A stretch of 64,000 bases of DNA, from positions 66,701,494-66,765,493 of the forward strand of contig NW_026947490.1 of NCBI RefSeq assembly GCF_034190915.1, written 5' to 3'. Below the pieces are notes generated by a model. It made no database searches, was not told the DNA's origin, and saw only the letters and a program-made list of their open reading frames with translations. The translations under genes were made by a program, and so were the position numbers. This document shows, piece after piece, positions 32,833 through 44,320 of the stretch (position 1 is the first letter of the stretch; each line of letters opens with the position of its first letter). The stretch comes from Cavia porcellus. Its lineage: Eukaryota; Chordata; Mammalia; Rodentia; Caviidae.

Positions 32833-34880
32833 GATCAACCATGCTGACCTCATGGACAGAGTAAGGACCTCTCCAGGTCCCAATGGGAAGGTATGCCCTC
32901 AAGATTTCTTCAGCTCCCTTGGAGGTCTGCAAGGGGATTCCTGGCTCCCTGATCAAGCTGCTCATATAGGACCCCAAAGGGAAGAGAATGCAATGTGTCT
33001 GTCTGTCTGATAAGATTCTAATAAGACTCCCAGGGGCACCCTACTTAGTCAGTCTGTCAGTCCTGCTCAGCTCCAGCTGAATGGGGAGTTTGATCAACTC
33101 TTATTAGTCAGAACCATCCTCAAGGGAAGGGGATTGGAATGTTTAAGCTCTAGGTACCTGCTGAATGAATGTGTGACTGAGTAGAATGGACAGCATAAGC
33201 AATAGGCTGCTTCATGTGTGCACCAAGACTGGAAAGCACAGGTCATGGTGGCTGATCAAGCCCAGACCTGAGATTCCATGGTGATCAACATATGGCATAA
33301 CGGAGGTTTGGCATCCTCCTTAACAATGTTACATCTAGTCCCCACTAGGGGTGCAGCCAGGTGGGTATCTAAATGGTCTCTTCCTGAGGGACACCCACCC
33401 TTTGTCTGTTGTACCATCATTCAAGCAGAGCACACATGTAGGAAGTCAGAGATGGGAACTAATTAGTTAAAACCCATAGTCTCTGACTATAGCAAAAAGG
33501 GCTTTTACTGAATTTTTAAAAAAGGCTCATTCTTCCTGATAATTATACCTTGGCACTCTCATCCGCTACTGTAGCTGCTGCCAATACCTATGGCTTTACT
33601 CCTTACTCATGATTTATCCACTTCTAGCCAATTAAACTGGTCCCAGTTAGCAATTGCCTGCATTTTTCCACATAGTCACCCTCCCCACCCTGAGACACAC
33701 CTATCCCAGTCAGATGGTATCGTCTAATGCCCACTCAAGATGACTGTTAGCAATTCCTTCTGAGTTTCACATTTTGACTGAGGAAAACGTGAGCTATCAA
33801 CCTTGACAAATCAGTGGCACTCTGCTGGGCCTGAATAGATAAGACAGATTGAGCTCTATAGAACTGCCCCCCAAAAGACCGTGGGCATGGCAAAAGTCTG
33901 GGGCAAACCTGTAACTTTCATGGTAGACAATGGAGCAGAATTCTTTGCCTTCAAAACTTCCCTCTGTCAAAAAGTACCATCACCAGGACAACTGGGACTC
34001 TTGCCTCTCACTTTTGTCGGGCACCAATTTTCAACCTGGGAGAACATCTCCTCACTGTGCCAGTAATCTTCCCTCTCACTTAACCCTTTCAATTTTGACT
34101 GTCCCCCAAGAAAAATATGACAGCTGCATCAGCTTGAGACAAATGATCACAATCCTGAAGTTGTGAAAACTCCCCTCCTAGAGATATGAACTAAAAGTTC
34201 ACCTCTGGGCCTGGCCATCAACCATGCCACTGTACCTCTCACTGTTAAATGTCACAGGAAGTACAAACAGGCAACCAGCTCCACATCAACCTGATATACT
34301 GTTAATCATTTGGGGCAAGATCTTCAGGCTATCAACAATGCAGGCACCATTTTACATTTTGCAGTTCCTAATTCATATACCCTTTTTGGACTGTTACTTA
34401 ATTGTCACAAGGGTTTGGAAACTCTCCCACTATTTTCAGGAAGGAGCCAACAATAGATTTGGTCACTTTGAGACTGCCTGTTTCTCTGTCCCTTCCAGCT
34501 CCATAATTCTGTCACTGTCCCCTGGCTCCTGGATTGAACCATTAACTTCTTGCCTCTGATTGTAAAAATCCATCCTGGGCCAACCTCTACCTGCATCAAA
34601 CTAGATCCTATGCCCAGAGAGGCTCAGCTAGAAATTCAACCATACATAGAGGTTTCAAAACCACAGAATATTTATAGACTGTCAAACTGCTGAAATACAC
34701 CTCTCCTGCTTGTAAAGCCAGTTTAAGATCTCCAAACTGCCAATACTACCACTACTGCTCTCTGTATTGCCTAGGTCTTCTGCCATTCAAGGCTTATTGG
34801 TACACCTGCTTAGTGCACCTAAAGAATGCCTTCCTCTATCTTCGGGTTGGCTCCTGTCAGCCAACCTGCCTTTACAGAGA
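32833..34880 (+). pseudogene. Decayed ERV internal region (leader, gag, pro, pol)
   Basis: The internal part of the same provirus, with many stops and frame changes. 32833 to about 33860 is leader and probable gag, not resolvable by eye. A short frame (33881-34066) encodes an aspartic-protease-like stretch with VDNGA at 33923-33937; the Asp-X-Gly-Ala core resembles a retroviral protease active site, with an Asn in the variable position. Near 34694-34744 a reverse-transcriptase-like segment reads NTPLLLVKPV, an in-frame TAA, then DLQ. Similarity fades near 34880, well before the catalytic RT and integrase regions, and no env or 3' LTR follows. It is non-functional. The layout fits a class I (gammaretrovirus-like) ERV. 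Confidence 0.7.
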
Positions 34881-35560
34881 CCACAGTTCTAGACTCAAAG
34901 GTTAACTGACCTAGATTAAAACTCCCAGAAGTAATTAGTAGGAAAAGAATACAGATTTGGTAGGCAGGAGATGGTGAAATGGGGGATGTCCATATGAATG
35001 AACACAGAAACGAGAAAAAAAGGAAAACTGTCATTTTGGACTTCTATAGAAAGCCATCTCTGATCTCATTCAGGAATTCTGCACAGAAACAACATTACTT
35101 TCTATCCTTGCCATTTAGATTAGAATAAGAGATGATGGATAAAAGATAGATAAGTAAATAGATAGATAGATAGATAGATAGGCATGGCTGTTACAGTGGG
35201 GCAGAGAATTATAGCAAGGGAAGTCTAGTTAGGAAAACAGAAATCACACTACATAACCTAGAGAGGATTTTATAATACAGAGAATTAGTTACACAGATGT
35301 TGGAAGTTAAAAGAACAAAATATATATTCTACAGGAACCTACAAAGTAACTGCAGAAGCAGATGGAAGAATAAAATGGAAGAAGTGATATTGCCAAACTC
35401 AGGGCTGAGAGGGGCTTCCCTTGGCTTTTGCTTGGAGCCCTGGATGAGTGTGCTGATAATATTCAGACATATGGAAGCCACAGCATGAAAAAGTATGCTG
35501 ACCAAAACCAGAGACAGGAAGTGTTGCATCTGGTTGCAGCTCTAGATATTCCTGGGGGAA
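34881..35560. other. Unassigned interval with GATA repeat
   Basis: AT-rich sequence. 35180-35530 has the feel of an old LTR but no named family was recognised. Confidence 0.4.
35141..35181. repeat. (GATA)n microsatellite
   Basis: GATAGATAAGTAAATAGATA followed by about five perfect TAGA units. Confidence 0.95.
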
Positions 35561-35564
35561 AGGA

Positions 35565-35987
35565 TGGTGAGAGGGTGGAAAAATAAAGATAAGAGACAGA
35601 AAGCTGAGGTCAAGTGGAGCCCTCTATCCTGATGGGAGGAAAGGAATTGCTCAGCCACTGCAGTGCATTTATTTATACACTTGGGAGGTTGATGTCAATT
35701 TCAACCCCTCTGCTTTGCAACTTTGCATTGCTCAGCTGAGCACCTCATGTTCTTGGAACTGGAACAACTTGTTTACTTAGAGCTAGAATAGCTTGTTTAC
35801 TGAGAGCTGGAATAGCTTGTTTACTTGGCTCTCTTTCTGTTTCCCTGTTCTCAGGGTGGCCTTGCTACAGCTCCACACATGTGAGCAATCTCCAGCTTTA
35901 GCCACTCCTCACAAAGACGGAGATCCCTTCTGGGCTCAGTTTTGCCTACCAGCTCCCATTCTGTGCTTTTAGCTGACTGGCCCGACA
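35565..35987 (-). mobile_element. Candidate ERV LTR with three U3 direct repeats
   Basis: On the minus strand it would start TGTCGGGCCAGTCAGC (at 35987) and end near CTCTCACCA (35565). Three 24-bp direct repeats at 35758-35781, 35782-35805 and 35806-35829 (core GAATAGCTTGTTTACT) lie upstream of a TATAAATAAA motif (35668-35677), the usual position of U3 enhancer repeats. A pyrimidine-rich U5-like end follows. I found no matching target duplication, so boundaries and class (perhaps ERV2) are tentative. Confidence 0.5.
35758..35829 (-). repeat. 3 x 24-bp tandem repeat
   Basis: Three adjacent 24-bp units share AGCTTGTTTACT or a one-base variant. The second and third differ at about three positions; the first is more diverged. 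Confidence 0.9.
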
Positions 35988-35999
35988 AGAAGGTAGCAA

Positions 36000-36329
36000 A
36001 GGAGGTTGAGAAATGTAGTGTTCAGAGTGTCAGCTCCAAAAAAAGCAAAATGCAGAAGAAAGGTTCTAGAACTAACAGGCAGCAGGGTAAGTAATCATCC
36101 CTTTGGTCAATAACCATACACAACTTTCTACTCTGATTTGAAATTTCACATAACAGCAGCTTACTTTTGCCTGACAAGATGTAGTCACTAACCTTAAAAG
36201 TGCTGGCACCCTTGCTCTCCCCTCCAAAAAGGAAGACATGGACTCCCCTATGCCATTTCAGATTGTAAATTTTTCTAAGTTCCATCAAAATGCCATTGGA
36301 CTGTTTCTGTACCCCAAAGACTAAATTAT
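36000..36329. other. Unassigned interval
   Basis: Possibly part of the same element as the LTR at 35565-35987 (upstream of it on the minus strand), but nothing diagnostic is seen. Confidence 0.35.
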
Positions 36330-36405
36330 AAAGCTAACTACTGTGTGCAGAAGGCCCTAGGTTTGATCCCTGGCAACACAAAAATAAATAAATAAATAAA
36401 ATAAA
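36330..36405 (+). mobile_element. ID-type SINE 3' part
   Basis: GGCCCTAGGTTTGATCCCTG (box B region) followed by CAACACAAAAATAAATAAAT, an (AAAT)n tail. The box A half is too diverged to read. Confidence 0.5.
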
Positions 36406-36597
36406 GCTGAGCATTCTGTAAAACACTGAAGTAATAAGCAAGGAAGACAAGACACAGCTGCTACAATCATTGCTAGAAAGAAAACAAGGTTGGTGTGGGT
36501 TTTGTTAGTTCTTTACTCAGTGTAAATCCCACTTTCTGAGAGACAGTCTTCATTTGGTGAGAGACTTTTACTTTATTTCTTTTAGTTTCATTCTTTT

Positions 36598-36628
36598 TAA
36601 TATTATTAATATTATTATTATTATTTGA
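36598..36628. repeat. (TTA)n microsatellite
   Basis: Imperfect ATT/TTA triplet run of about 30 bp. Confidence 0.9.
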
Positions 36629-36829
36629 AAAGGAATAAAACAAAAACAAATTCCCCCACAAAACAATGAGAACAATATTGACAAAAACAAGACAGTATGA
36701 AATCCACAGAAGTTATTATATTAGGTAGATGCTCAGACTATCAGCTGTAGGTCTGCAATGTTAATCAAACAATGCAAGCATTAAGTTCTTTCCTTACTTC
36801 AGTTGCTATCATTTCAACCTGCATTCTTC

Positions 36830-38930
36830 TGAATCAGCCAGTTGCTTATGGGGGTTATGATGCAGTGGGCAGAATCTTCTCTCCTGCCTGCTTCCTGGTT
36901 TCCTCCTGGACTGCATGACCATGGCTGGCACACTTACTTTCATTCTTAAAGATGAACCTTCTAGAGTTCTACTTTTCTGAGACTATTGTTTCATCAACTC
37001 TAAATTATTGGACTGGATAGTACTAAGAATTTTCAGTCTTTTAGGTTCCAAGTTTTAGTCCTCCTTGCTCCTAAGTGTAACGGCAACTTATTTTATGCCT
37101 GGAAATCAGGATTAATCTTCCCACTCAGTGGAGTAAGCCCTTGTTTGCCTATTAGTTTACTGTCATGAAAGCCCCAAATGTCCTTGCAGAAGTCCCAACT
37201 CACTGTGATGAAACTTTTGTGTCCCTTGGTAGAAGCATCCCTGTGTTGTTAACTAAGAACAGTACCCTCAAAGTTACTAAGGTGGGAATAAGAAATTCCA
37301 TAAGTGGACTTACTAATAATAGGACCCAGTTCCATCATTAACCCTTGATTTCTAGACTGTTGCATTCCAATCATGTAGAAAAAAACAGTAGCTCAGTAGT
37401 CACTCAGATTGTAGAATGGTGTCCTAACATTTCAAGAATTTTCTTCTAACTTGTGCTATCTGTACTTGCACATCTGAAGGCCATCCTAACGTTCTTGTAT
37501 GCCAATATGTCCTGGCTTGTAAGCCAACAAGTACTGGATGATGCACTATGTTGTAAGACTAATGAATTTTCAAGGCATAAGCCCACTGCTGTATTTCTGT
37601 TTTAAAAAATCAGTTCTTTGGTCAGAGCTCATGAAAAAACATAAAATGGTCCAGAGATCCATAGATCAAGATACTGCAGAAGTACTGCAGATGAAAGACA
37701 AATCCCCATGTGGAATGAGTCCACTTAGTAAGTGGAAACTTCTTCTCCTCTAGTGAAGGGATCCAATGTAATCACCTAGCCTGCAGGTTCCCTCCAGGAT
37801 GGAGGACCAGATATTAGCAAACTAGACTCTCAGCAGCCAGCTTCACCTCAATGAGGACAAGTCCATATTTTCACTAATGTAAGCTGGCTAACAAGGCCAC
37901 TTTGTGCATGAGATATTGACTAAACACCAATGTGGAAGTGGGAAAAACTGACCAACATGTAGAGTGAATCCTCTTATTCAAATATTTACTGAGAGCCTGT
38001 TATAAAGGGCCACCAAGACAGTATCACATAGGACAAAAGAATCCCCCTACTCTGTGCCATCCTAAGATGACCACCACATACTTTTTTCCAATTTTGAGGG
38101 CCACAGACTCCTAGAGCATCTCCCAAGTAAAAGACAAATTGTAGAGCTTCCTACACTCTAGAACCACGAGAAATTCTGAGACCATATGTGTCCTATGTAT
38201 TGTGGAATATTCTACCAAGAAACAGCCAAGGATTCAAAGGCTTGATCTTGTCCCACCTTGTCTGTTAGCTCTCCAGTGCAGTCAGAAAGTCACATGGATG
38301 GTTAAAGCCTTACCATCAATGGGTACTCTGCTACAAGCAAGAGCAGGCCATTCTTAATCATGATATCACTGCATATCATGGTGTTTAGTACCTAAAGTTT
38401 CATTACAAAGGGGTTAAGCTTTCATATCAGGGCATGCAGCAAAAACAAACCCCAAATTCTCATCTTTGAGGATCTGTTTCCTGAGATCTACCTCCTGTCT
38501 AGTACCTTAACTACTAATCTGTCAGGTCTATTCAAGAAAAGAGAAAGCACAAAATGTATTTCTGTGCACAAAGCATCAGTGAAATAAGACTTACAAACTG
38601 TATGGTAATTCAGATGGCTCACAGCAGGAAGTAAAGATCATCCCTGGATTCAGAGAACAATGGGGAAGAGGAGTTGTCATCAGGACCTAGGTGTTAGAGA
38701 AGTGTTCCACTTATACCTCTGGGGAATTTCTATACAGTTCTGGCTTCTGAAAACAGTACCATTTTCTGGAGATCAAACCTTGAGGAGAAAGCTTTGTGCT
38801 GTTGGTACCTAGACCTCTCAGTTGTTTGTATGCAGTGGCCGTGCCTCATCTTCCAAGGTGAGGAGTCTGGTGGATTCTTCTACCTCTATAAAGGAAGCCT
38901 GGCCAGGGCTTGGGTTTTTAAGATGGTGGC
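36830..38930 (-). mobile_element. ERVL-type internal region, degraded
   Basis: On the minus strand several blocks align by eye with the 3' internal (pol end) region of mammalian ERVL: GATTAATCCTGATTTCCAGG (near 37110), GCTTCTACCAAGGGACACAA (near 37225) and GGAGCAAGGAGGACTAAAAC (near 37060). Spacing between blocks is also similar. No frame is intact; the longest plus-strand frame (37538-37753) is antisense. No flanking ERVL LTR is adjacent. Confidence 0.55.
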
Positions 38931-39349
38931 ACAATCTAGTGGGCACTCAGATCACCAGTGAGGTTTGGAGTGTGTCCCCTCCCCACATGCTCCAGTAACC
39001 AAGGGAGCCTCTCAGGCTGAGAGAGGGTAGAACAGTGGCAGTCTAGCCACAAAGAGACACAACCCAGCACTGTCACTGTTAGCATCTCCAAAGAGGCTGA
39101 CACTGGGATTAATGAGAAGGAAGTTGGGTCTTCTCCCTGCAGCCACCAGGACAATGCCGTTGGGGCTGGAGTGCAGGAATAAGCCCCTGTCATCCTCTTC
39201 CTGGGCTCCAGTGTCCCCTACCTGACTCCCTTTGGCAGATCCTACTAGGAGCCAGCAGGACAGGAAGTGTGAGGAGTGGAGTTTGAGAACACCTGCCTCA
39301 AGTGTGTGGGGTACTTAGAACAGAGTGAGAGTGGCCTGACAGTGGGGCC
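38931..39349. other. Unassigned interval
   Basis: May continue the ERVL region or be single-copy. Nothing diagnostic is seen. Confidence 0.35.
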
Positions 39350-39575
39350 CGGGGAACAGGATTTGGTGACCTGGATTCTGACTCCAGTCCTGATGCCTGC
39401 TGGCTGAGCAGCCTTAGGAAGCTGCCCACTTTCTGTTTCTGACTTTCCTTACTTAAAGAAGGTGCCCATGTCCCTGGCCTTGGAGGGTAGTTACGAAGGT
39501 TAATGGAGTCCAGACATTGTGAAGGGCTTTATGAGCTCTAAGTGCCATTTTAATGTGAGATGTTACTGTTTTATT
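39350..39575 (-). mobile_element. MIR SINE
   Basis: Reverse MIR order: ACCTGGATTCTGACTCCAGT, GCTGGCTGAGCAGCCTTAGG, TTCTGACTTTCCTTACTTAA, GAGGGTAGTTACGAAGGTTA and GAAGGGCTTTATGAGCTCTA. Confidence 0.75.
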
Positions 39576-41085
39576 AAAAAATCTATTTTATTCAAACATT
39601 AAAAAAAAAAGAAAAGAAGAAGGAAAAAACTACAATGAAATTTCAAAGTATGTCAATCATGGGGTAACAATGGCACACACATTGCACACTGTCATGCCCA
39701 AATCATTATGAGGTGTTATGGTGACAGGCATCTCGTGCAGTTGAAGAGCTACAAGATGGAAGTCTATCTACACTGATATCTGTTATGTGAGCAAAAAACA
39801 AGTCCAGAGAATTGCAAATAGTTGACGGGGCAATGCCAACGAGTCTCAGAGCCTGACTCAGATACATTAAGTTCAGGTGACATAGCCCACAAATGCTTCA
39901 AGATCGATGATCCAGATCCAAATCCCTTCTCGAAACAAGTGGAAGTGATGATGGAAAATCTAAGATTCCAGGAGAGTGACCACATGGACCGAGGAGTGGG
40001 GACTCAGGAATGTGCTGCTAATGCAGAAGGCAGGTTCTTGGCTTCTGAGTCCGATGCTGCATGGTGTCAGGCAGGGTGGAGCAGTGCTGGAGCTACCTGG
40101 AGGAACAAGCTGAGCTGAAGGAGGAAAGAGCACTCACCACCATGGTACCTCCATCCTGCCACTTAAATGAGTTTGTGTTTGCACAGCTCTCCTTCAACTT
40201 GCTCCCATTTTATGGTGCATTGAGGGCAAACAGGCTGAAAGTGTTAATGACAAAATGGACAAACACACAAGTCTTTTCTGTTGCCTGGGTTCTTTTGATC
40301 ATTTGTGGATACTGAGGTGAGGAGAGCACACACTTGTGACAAAATGACCTCTCCATACTAGTGATACTGGGAAGGATCCTCACTTTGATCAGGGAGCAAG
40401 GCGCTGGCCACAGTGATGCCCGGAGATTCCTTCCTGAGCTTGACGTACTTTCTAGCAATGAATTCTCCTCTTGTACTCTGAGAGATTTCCCTCACCTTCC
40501 AGAGCAGCTGCCAACCCTGGGAACTTAGGTGTTCTCACACAAGCCACTCTCAGAAGATATTTGTCCACATCTGAAGGGCAAGGCTGGCTTATGTACCTGC
40601 AGCAGGTGTGCTGCCGTCGGTGCTGCGTCTGCTGTCTGGCAGGTGTTAGCTTGAGGAATCCCCTTCCCACTGCCGCTGCTCTGATTTTCCCTGAGGCAGC
40701 AAGTGCCAGCTAGAAAGTAGGTTCGCATTTCAAGATATTCCTCATTTGTGCTTTGACAGAAAGAGCAAAGATCTCCATGAATTGCCAGCAGAGAGTCTGT
40801 GAGTGACCCGGCCAGATGGAAATACGTTTCCACCAAACGCACCTCCGTTAATTGGGCGGAGGAATTTTGAAGATGAGTTCTCGTCACAGAACATCCTTCC
40901 ACATGGGTGTGCACACTGCACTGCACACGTGAGGGGCCTCTCATGTTCACTACTCTACCCTACACTGAAAGCAGTAGAGATGCTGGTAGTAACAGGAGAG
41001 ATAAACATGCGTTAACTTTCCCTCTCTTCCAAAGTCACATTGCAATGTGCTTGTCTTGAAAGCCTCTACTGCATTCATTGTCTTG
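39576..41085. other. Unassigned interval
   Basis: Begins with an A-rich stretch (39600-39626). The plus frame 39822-40118 (98 codons) and minus frame 40525-40950 (141 codons) are the longest. Neither shows a domain I recognise, and splice sites or homology cannot be judged here. Confidence 0.4.
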
Positions 41086-41089
41086 TTTT

Positions 41090-41280
41090 TAGTTTCTATT
41101 CTATTCTGTTCCGTTTGATTTTTACTGGGTCCAAAGTTATCTGCAGCCATTCTGAAGACACCAAAAGGTATGATGGTAACTATTGCTGACTTTGTAATGT
41201 TTTGAAGTCCTGTATCTCTTACATTGATTTGTTTTGATTGGTTTTATTCTGTTTATCCTTTCCAAAATAAAAAAAAATTA
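41090..41280 (+). mobile_element. L1 3' UTR fragment with A-tail
   Basis: Shares GAAGTCCTGTA and GGTAACTA(T/C)T motifs, in similar context, with the 3' UTR of the L1 inserted at 31267-32568. It ends in AAAATAAAAAAAAATTA. Likely the 3' end of another copy of the same or a related L1 family. Confidence 0.55.
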
Positions 41281-41284
41281 CATT

Positions 41285-43740
41285 CATAAGATTCCACAGC
41301 ACAGTTTTTCCCCCATAACTTCATCTTCTCTAATGGACATTCCAGTTGTTTTTAGTTTATTGTCATCATAAACAATGAGGTAAAAGACAGCTTTGTACAT
41401 TTATTCTTATGTTTAGTACATTTATTTGATAGCATAGGTTCACAGAGACGAGACTGCTTAGCAAACTGCGTGCATACGTTTAATCTCTCTGCAAGTAGAT
41501 GCAATGAACATGTTCACCATACTACTCAACAATTCAGCTTAACTATCTGGTTCTTTATCCCTTCATATTTTAGCACATCTCTTTAGAAACAGGTCAGCTC
41601 CTACATAGCTACAAAACCACTGTCATACCTAAAATAATTAAGTAATTTTATAAAATTCCCTAATATTCAGCTTATTTTCAGATTTCCCCCAATTTTCTTA
41701 TGGAAGTCTTTACAGATTTGACCTAGCTAGGATTGAATCTAGATTAGCATAATGTATTTGGCATCTGTAGCTCGTGTTTTCTTTTAGTGAAGAATCCTGC
41801 CTGCCATTTACTTTTGCTTATGACATTGGTGTCTAAGAAGTCTAGCCAAGTTATTTTACAGGATGTCTCAAATCTCGATTTCTCTGATGTTTCTCTCCAC
41901 ATACAATTTAAAATTTTCCCTTTACTTTCAGGATTTCTGGAACTAGATGTTAACTGCAGAAGCTCGATTTCATGTTTAAGTTACACACTTCTGGCAAGAA
42001 AAATGGGATGAAGTGAACATGCTGTATGATGATGCATAATAAGTGTATATTCTCACTTTTAATAGAGAATGTTAAATTAGTTCTCCCCAAAGACTAGCAT
42101 CTCACACTCCCACTAGCAATGTCTATTTCTCTGTATTTTAATGGCTCTGTATGTTTTATTTTTAATTTTTGCAAATTTGCTAGATCTCTTCAAGATAGTT
42201 CATTGATATCTATTTGCATTGTCTTGAATTCTAGGGAAATTAAAGTCCTAGTTCACTGGCTATTGACCTATTATCTCCTGTGAATTTTGTGTCATATCCT
42301 GGACTTGTTTGTTGTGTAATTCGATGAAATATAAGGCTCAAACTTTCAAGGAGTAAAATAAGAAACGCTCATTTTTTATTCATTTATCTGTACCGTAAGA
42401 AAAAAGTTAATTTCCCATTTGTGGTTGGCAGCTTTCTTGGGGATGATGCAGGGATATGGGCTCCATCTGCCCCATGGCTCCATTTCCTGGAGTTTTGGGA
42501 AGAAGGACAGAAAAACAGTGCCCTTCCTATAACCTTTGTGACTCTGGTGATGACATGAACACTCCACAGATAAGAATTAATTGTATGACTTAATTAGATG
42601 GGGGTGGGGTAAAGGCAGGGAATCTGGTTCCTGTTTGGACAGTTGCTTTCTATGCATGTCCTGGGAATATACGAACATCTCTGCTACTTAGATTTTGACC
42701 CATTTTTTCTATTCAATTGTCTTGTGCTTTTTGATTAGTAGGGTTTCTATGAACTTTGCTGCTTATATACACTGTATGTTATTTTTTCTGTTTATACATA
42801 TTATTTATTTTTAGATTCTGTTCAGTATGTCTTTTACTATACAATTTGCAAATTTGTATATAGTTGAGTATGTGGGCATATATTCATGTAAGCATGTTTC
42901 ATACAAATGCATACATATATCTTATGTTTTTAATTCATTTATTGGGCTTTGTATTTCTTGTCTTACTAAGAATTATCCCCAAATAACGCAAGTAGTATTT
43001 TAAGTTTCTTTCCAGCATTTGCATTATTTAACTTTTTACATCCCATCTTAATCTATGATTTTTTTCTGTATGTGTTACCAGTTAAATTCTAGGATATCTT
43101 TTTTCCCTTCTGAAAGAATAACTCCTAGTCAACAGAGTCTACTAACTAAGCTATCCTTTCTGGTTTGGCTTGAAATGCCACCTTTTTGTATACTGTATTG
43201 AGTCATCATATACATTAATCCAATTTCAAACTCCATTTTCTTTTCTTTAGACAAGGTCTGGCTATCCAGTTCAGGCTGGACTTGAACTCACTATGTAGTC
43301 CAGACTGGCCCTGAACTCACAGTGATCCTCTGCCTCAAACTCCATTTTCTTCCACTGATTTTTAGATCTTTATTCTTCTACATGAACTATGCAGAGATCA
43401 TATTTATGTCTAAAAAGTGAGGAGTTCATTAAAACTACATTAAAGTAACTTGGAACGATTTCTCAAGTTTTTGAAAGTCAATCTTCTCATATAAGAAAAT
43501 GAACTATTTATTTGTTTATTTATGCTTTGTTTTATATTCAATAATGTTGGCGTTTATAGTCATAAACAACAGAGTTTTGATAAATTTAGTTTGAAATATG
43601 TTACAGTTTCATACACATGAATGATACTTAAGAATTTTTAACTTTTTATTGCAAGCATTAAATATTAATTTTGTAAATTATGTTGTATCTGGATGTTCTA
43701 TAAATTCTTTTATTGTCCTCTTCAAAGGATGTCTTAGCTT
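41285..43740 (-). mobile_element. Old L1 3' half, degraded
   Basis: AT-rich sequence reading on the minus strand as ancient L1: 41300-41470 3' region, 42085-42320 with TCACACTCCCACTAGCAATG and TCCTGTGAATTTTGTGTCAT, and 43010-43240 with AAGCTATCCTTTCTGGTTTG and CTTGAAATGCCACCTTTTTG. The order fits ORF2 running into the 3' UTR. 41500-41990 may be another L1 subfamily. A B1 sits at 43243-43335. Segments 42370-42600 are unclear. Confidence 0.65.
43243..43335 (-). mobile_element. Truncated B1 SINE with 16-bp target duplication
   Basis: Reverse B1 lacking its 5' part: GACAAGGTCTGGCTATCCAG, then the duplicated TTGAACTCACTATGTAG region and GATCCTCTGCCT. It is flanked by the perfect 16-bp repeat CAAACTCCATTTTCTT (43227-43242 and 43336-43351), so the truncation happened at insertion. 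Confidence 0.9.
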
Positions 43741-43979
43741 TTTCTAGATATACAGAGTGTCAACTGAAGGAGGGGAAGAGTTGTCTCCTTTGCCTAAGGA
43801 ACTGTTGAGTAAACTGTGACCTGTATCCTTCAAGGAACTTCCCATATTACAAGTGACCAGAGAAATTTCTCTTGGAATGAAATCAAACAGTGAGTCTCTA
43901 GGTATAGTAAGCACCTGCTTGGGAAAATAAAGGCATGCAACAGACTTAGAGAATGAAAAACAGTGCACAGTTGTCGGAG

Positions 43980-44320
43980 AAAAGGTGAACAGGACAGGTA
44001 GAATAACATCTTTAAATTTGAAATATACCATGCTTAAATTTTATATCAGACTCAAACATCCATCAAGAGTGAAGGTCAAATAAAGGCTCTTTAAGACAGA
44101 CAGAAACGACAGAGAGACAGAAATAGAGATGGGGGAGAGAAAGATGCTAAAAAAGTCTTCAAGATGGAGGGAAATACTAACAGAGAGCTGGAACTTTAGG
44201 AAACAAAGGAGAGCACTCAGATTGGTCAATATGACACTATTTTTTCTGCTTAGTTTTGTGGAAATGCATAGGTTTGCTCCAAATGAAAACTCTATATTTT
44301 CAATTGTATAAAATACCTAA
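43980..44320 (+). mobile_element. Possible old L1 fragment
   Basis: CATCCATCAAGAGTGAAGGT, then CAAATAAAGGCTCTTTAAGA, resembles plus-strand ancient L1 between ORF1 and ORF2. The rest is weak. The segment 43741-43979 is unassigned. Confidence 0.4.

Noticed and set aside
32747..33010. Plus-strand frame of 87 codons
   Set aside because: It starts in the ERV LTR and crosses the primer-binding site into the leader, so it is not a cellular gene or a genuine gag start.
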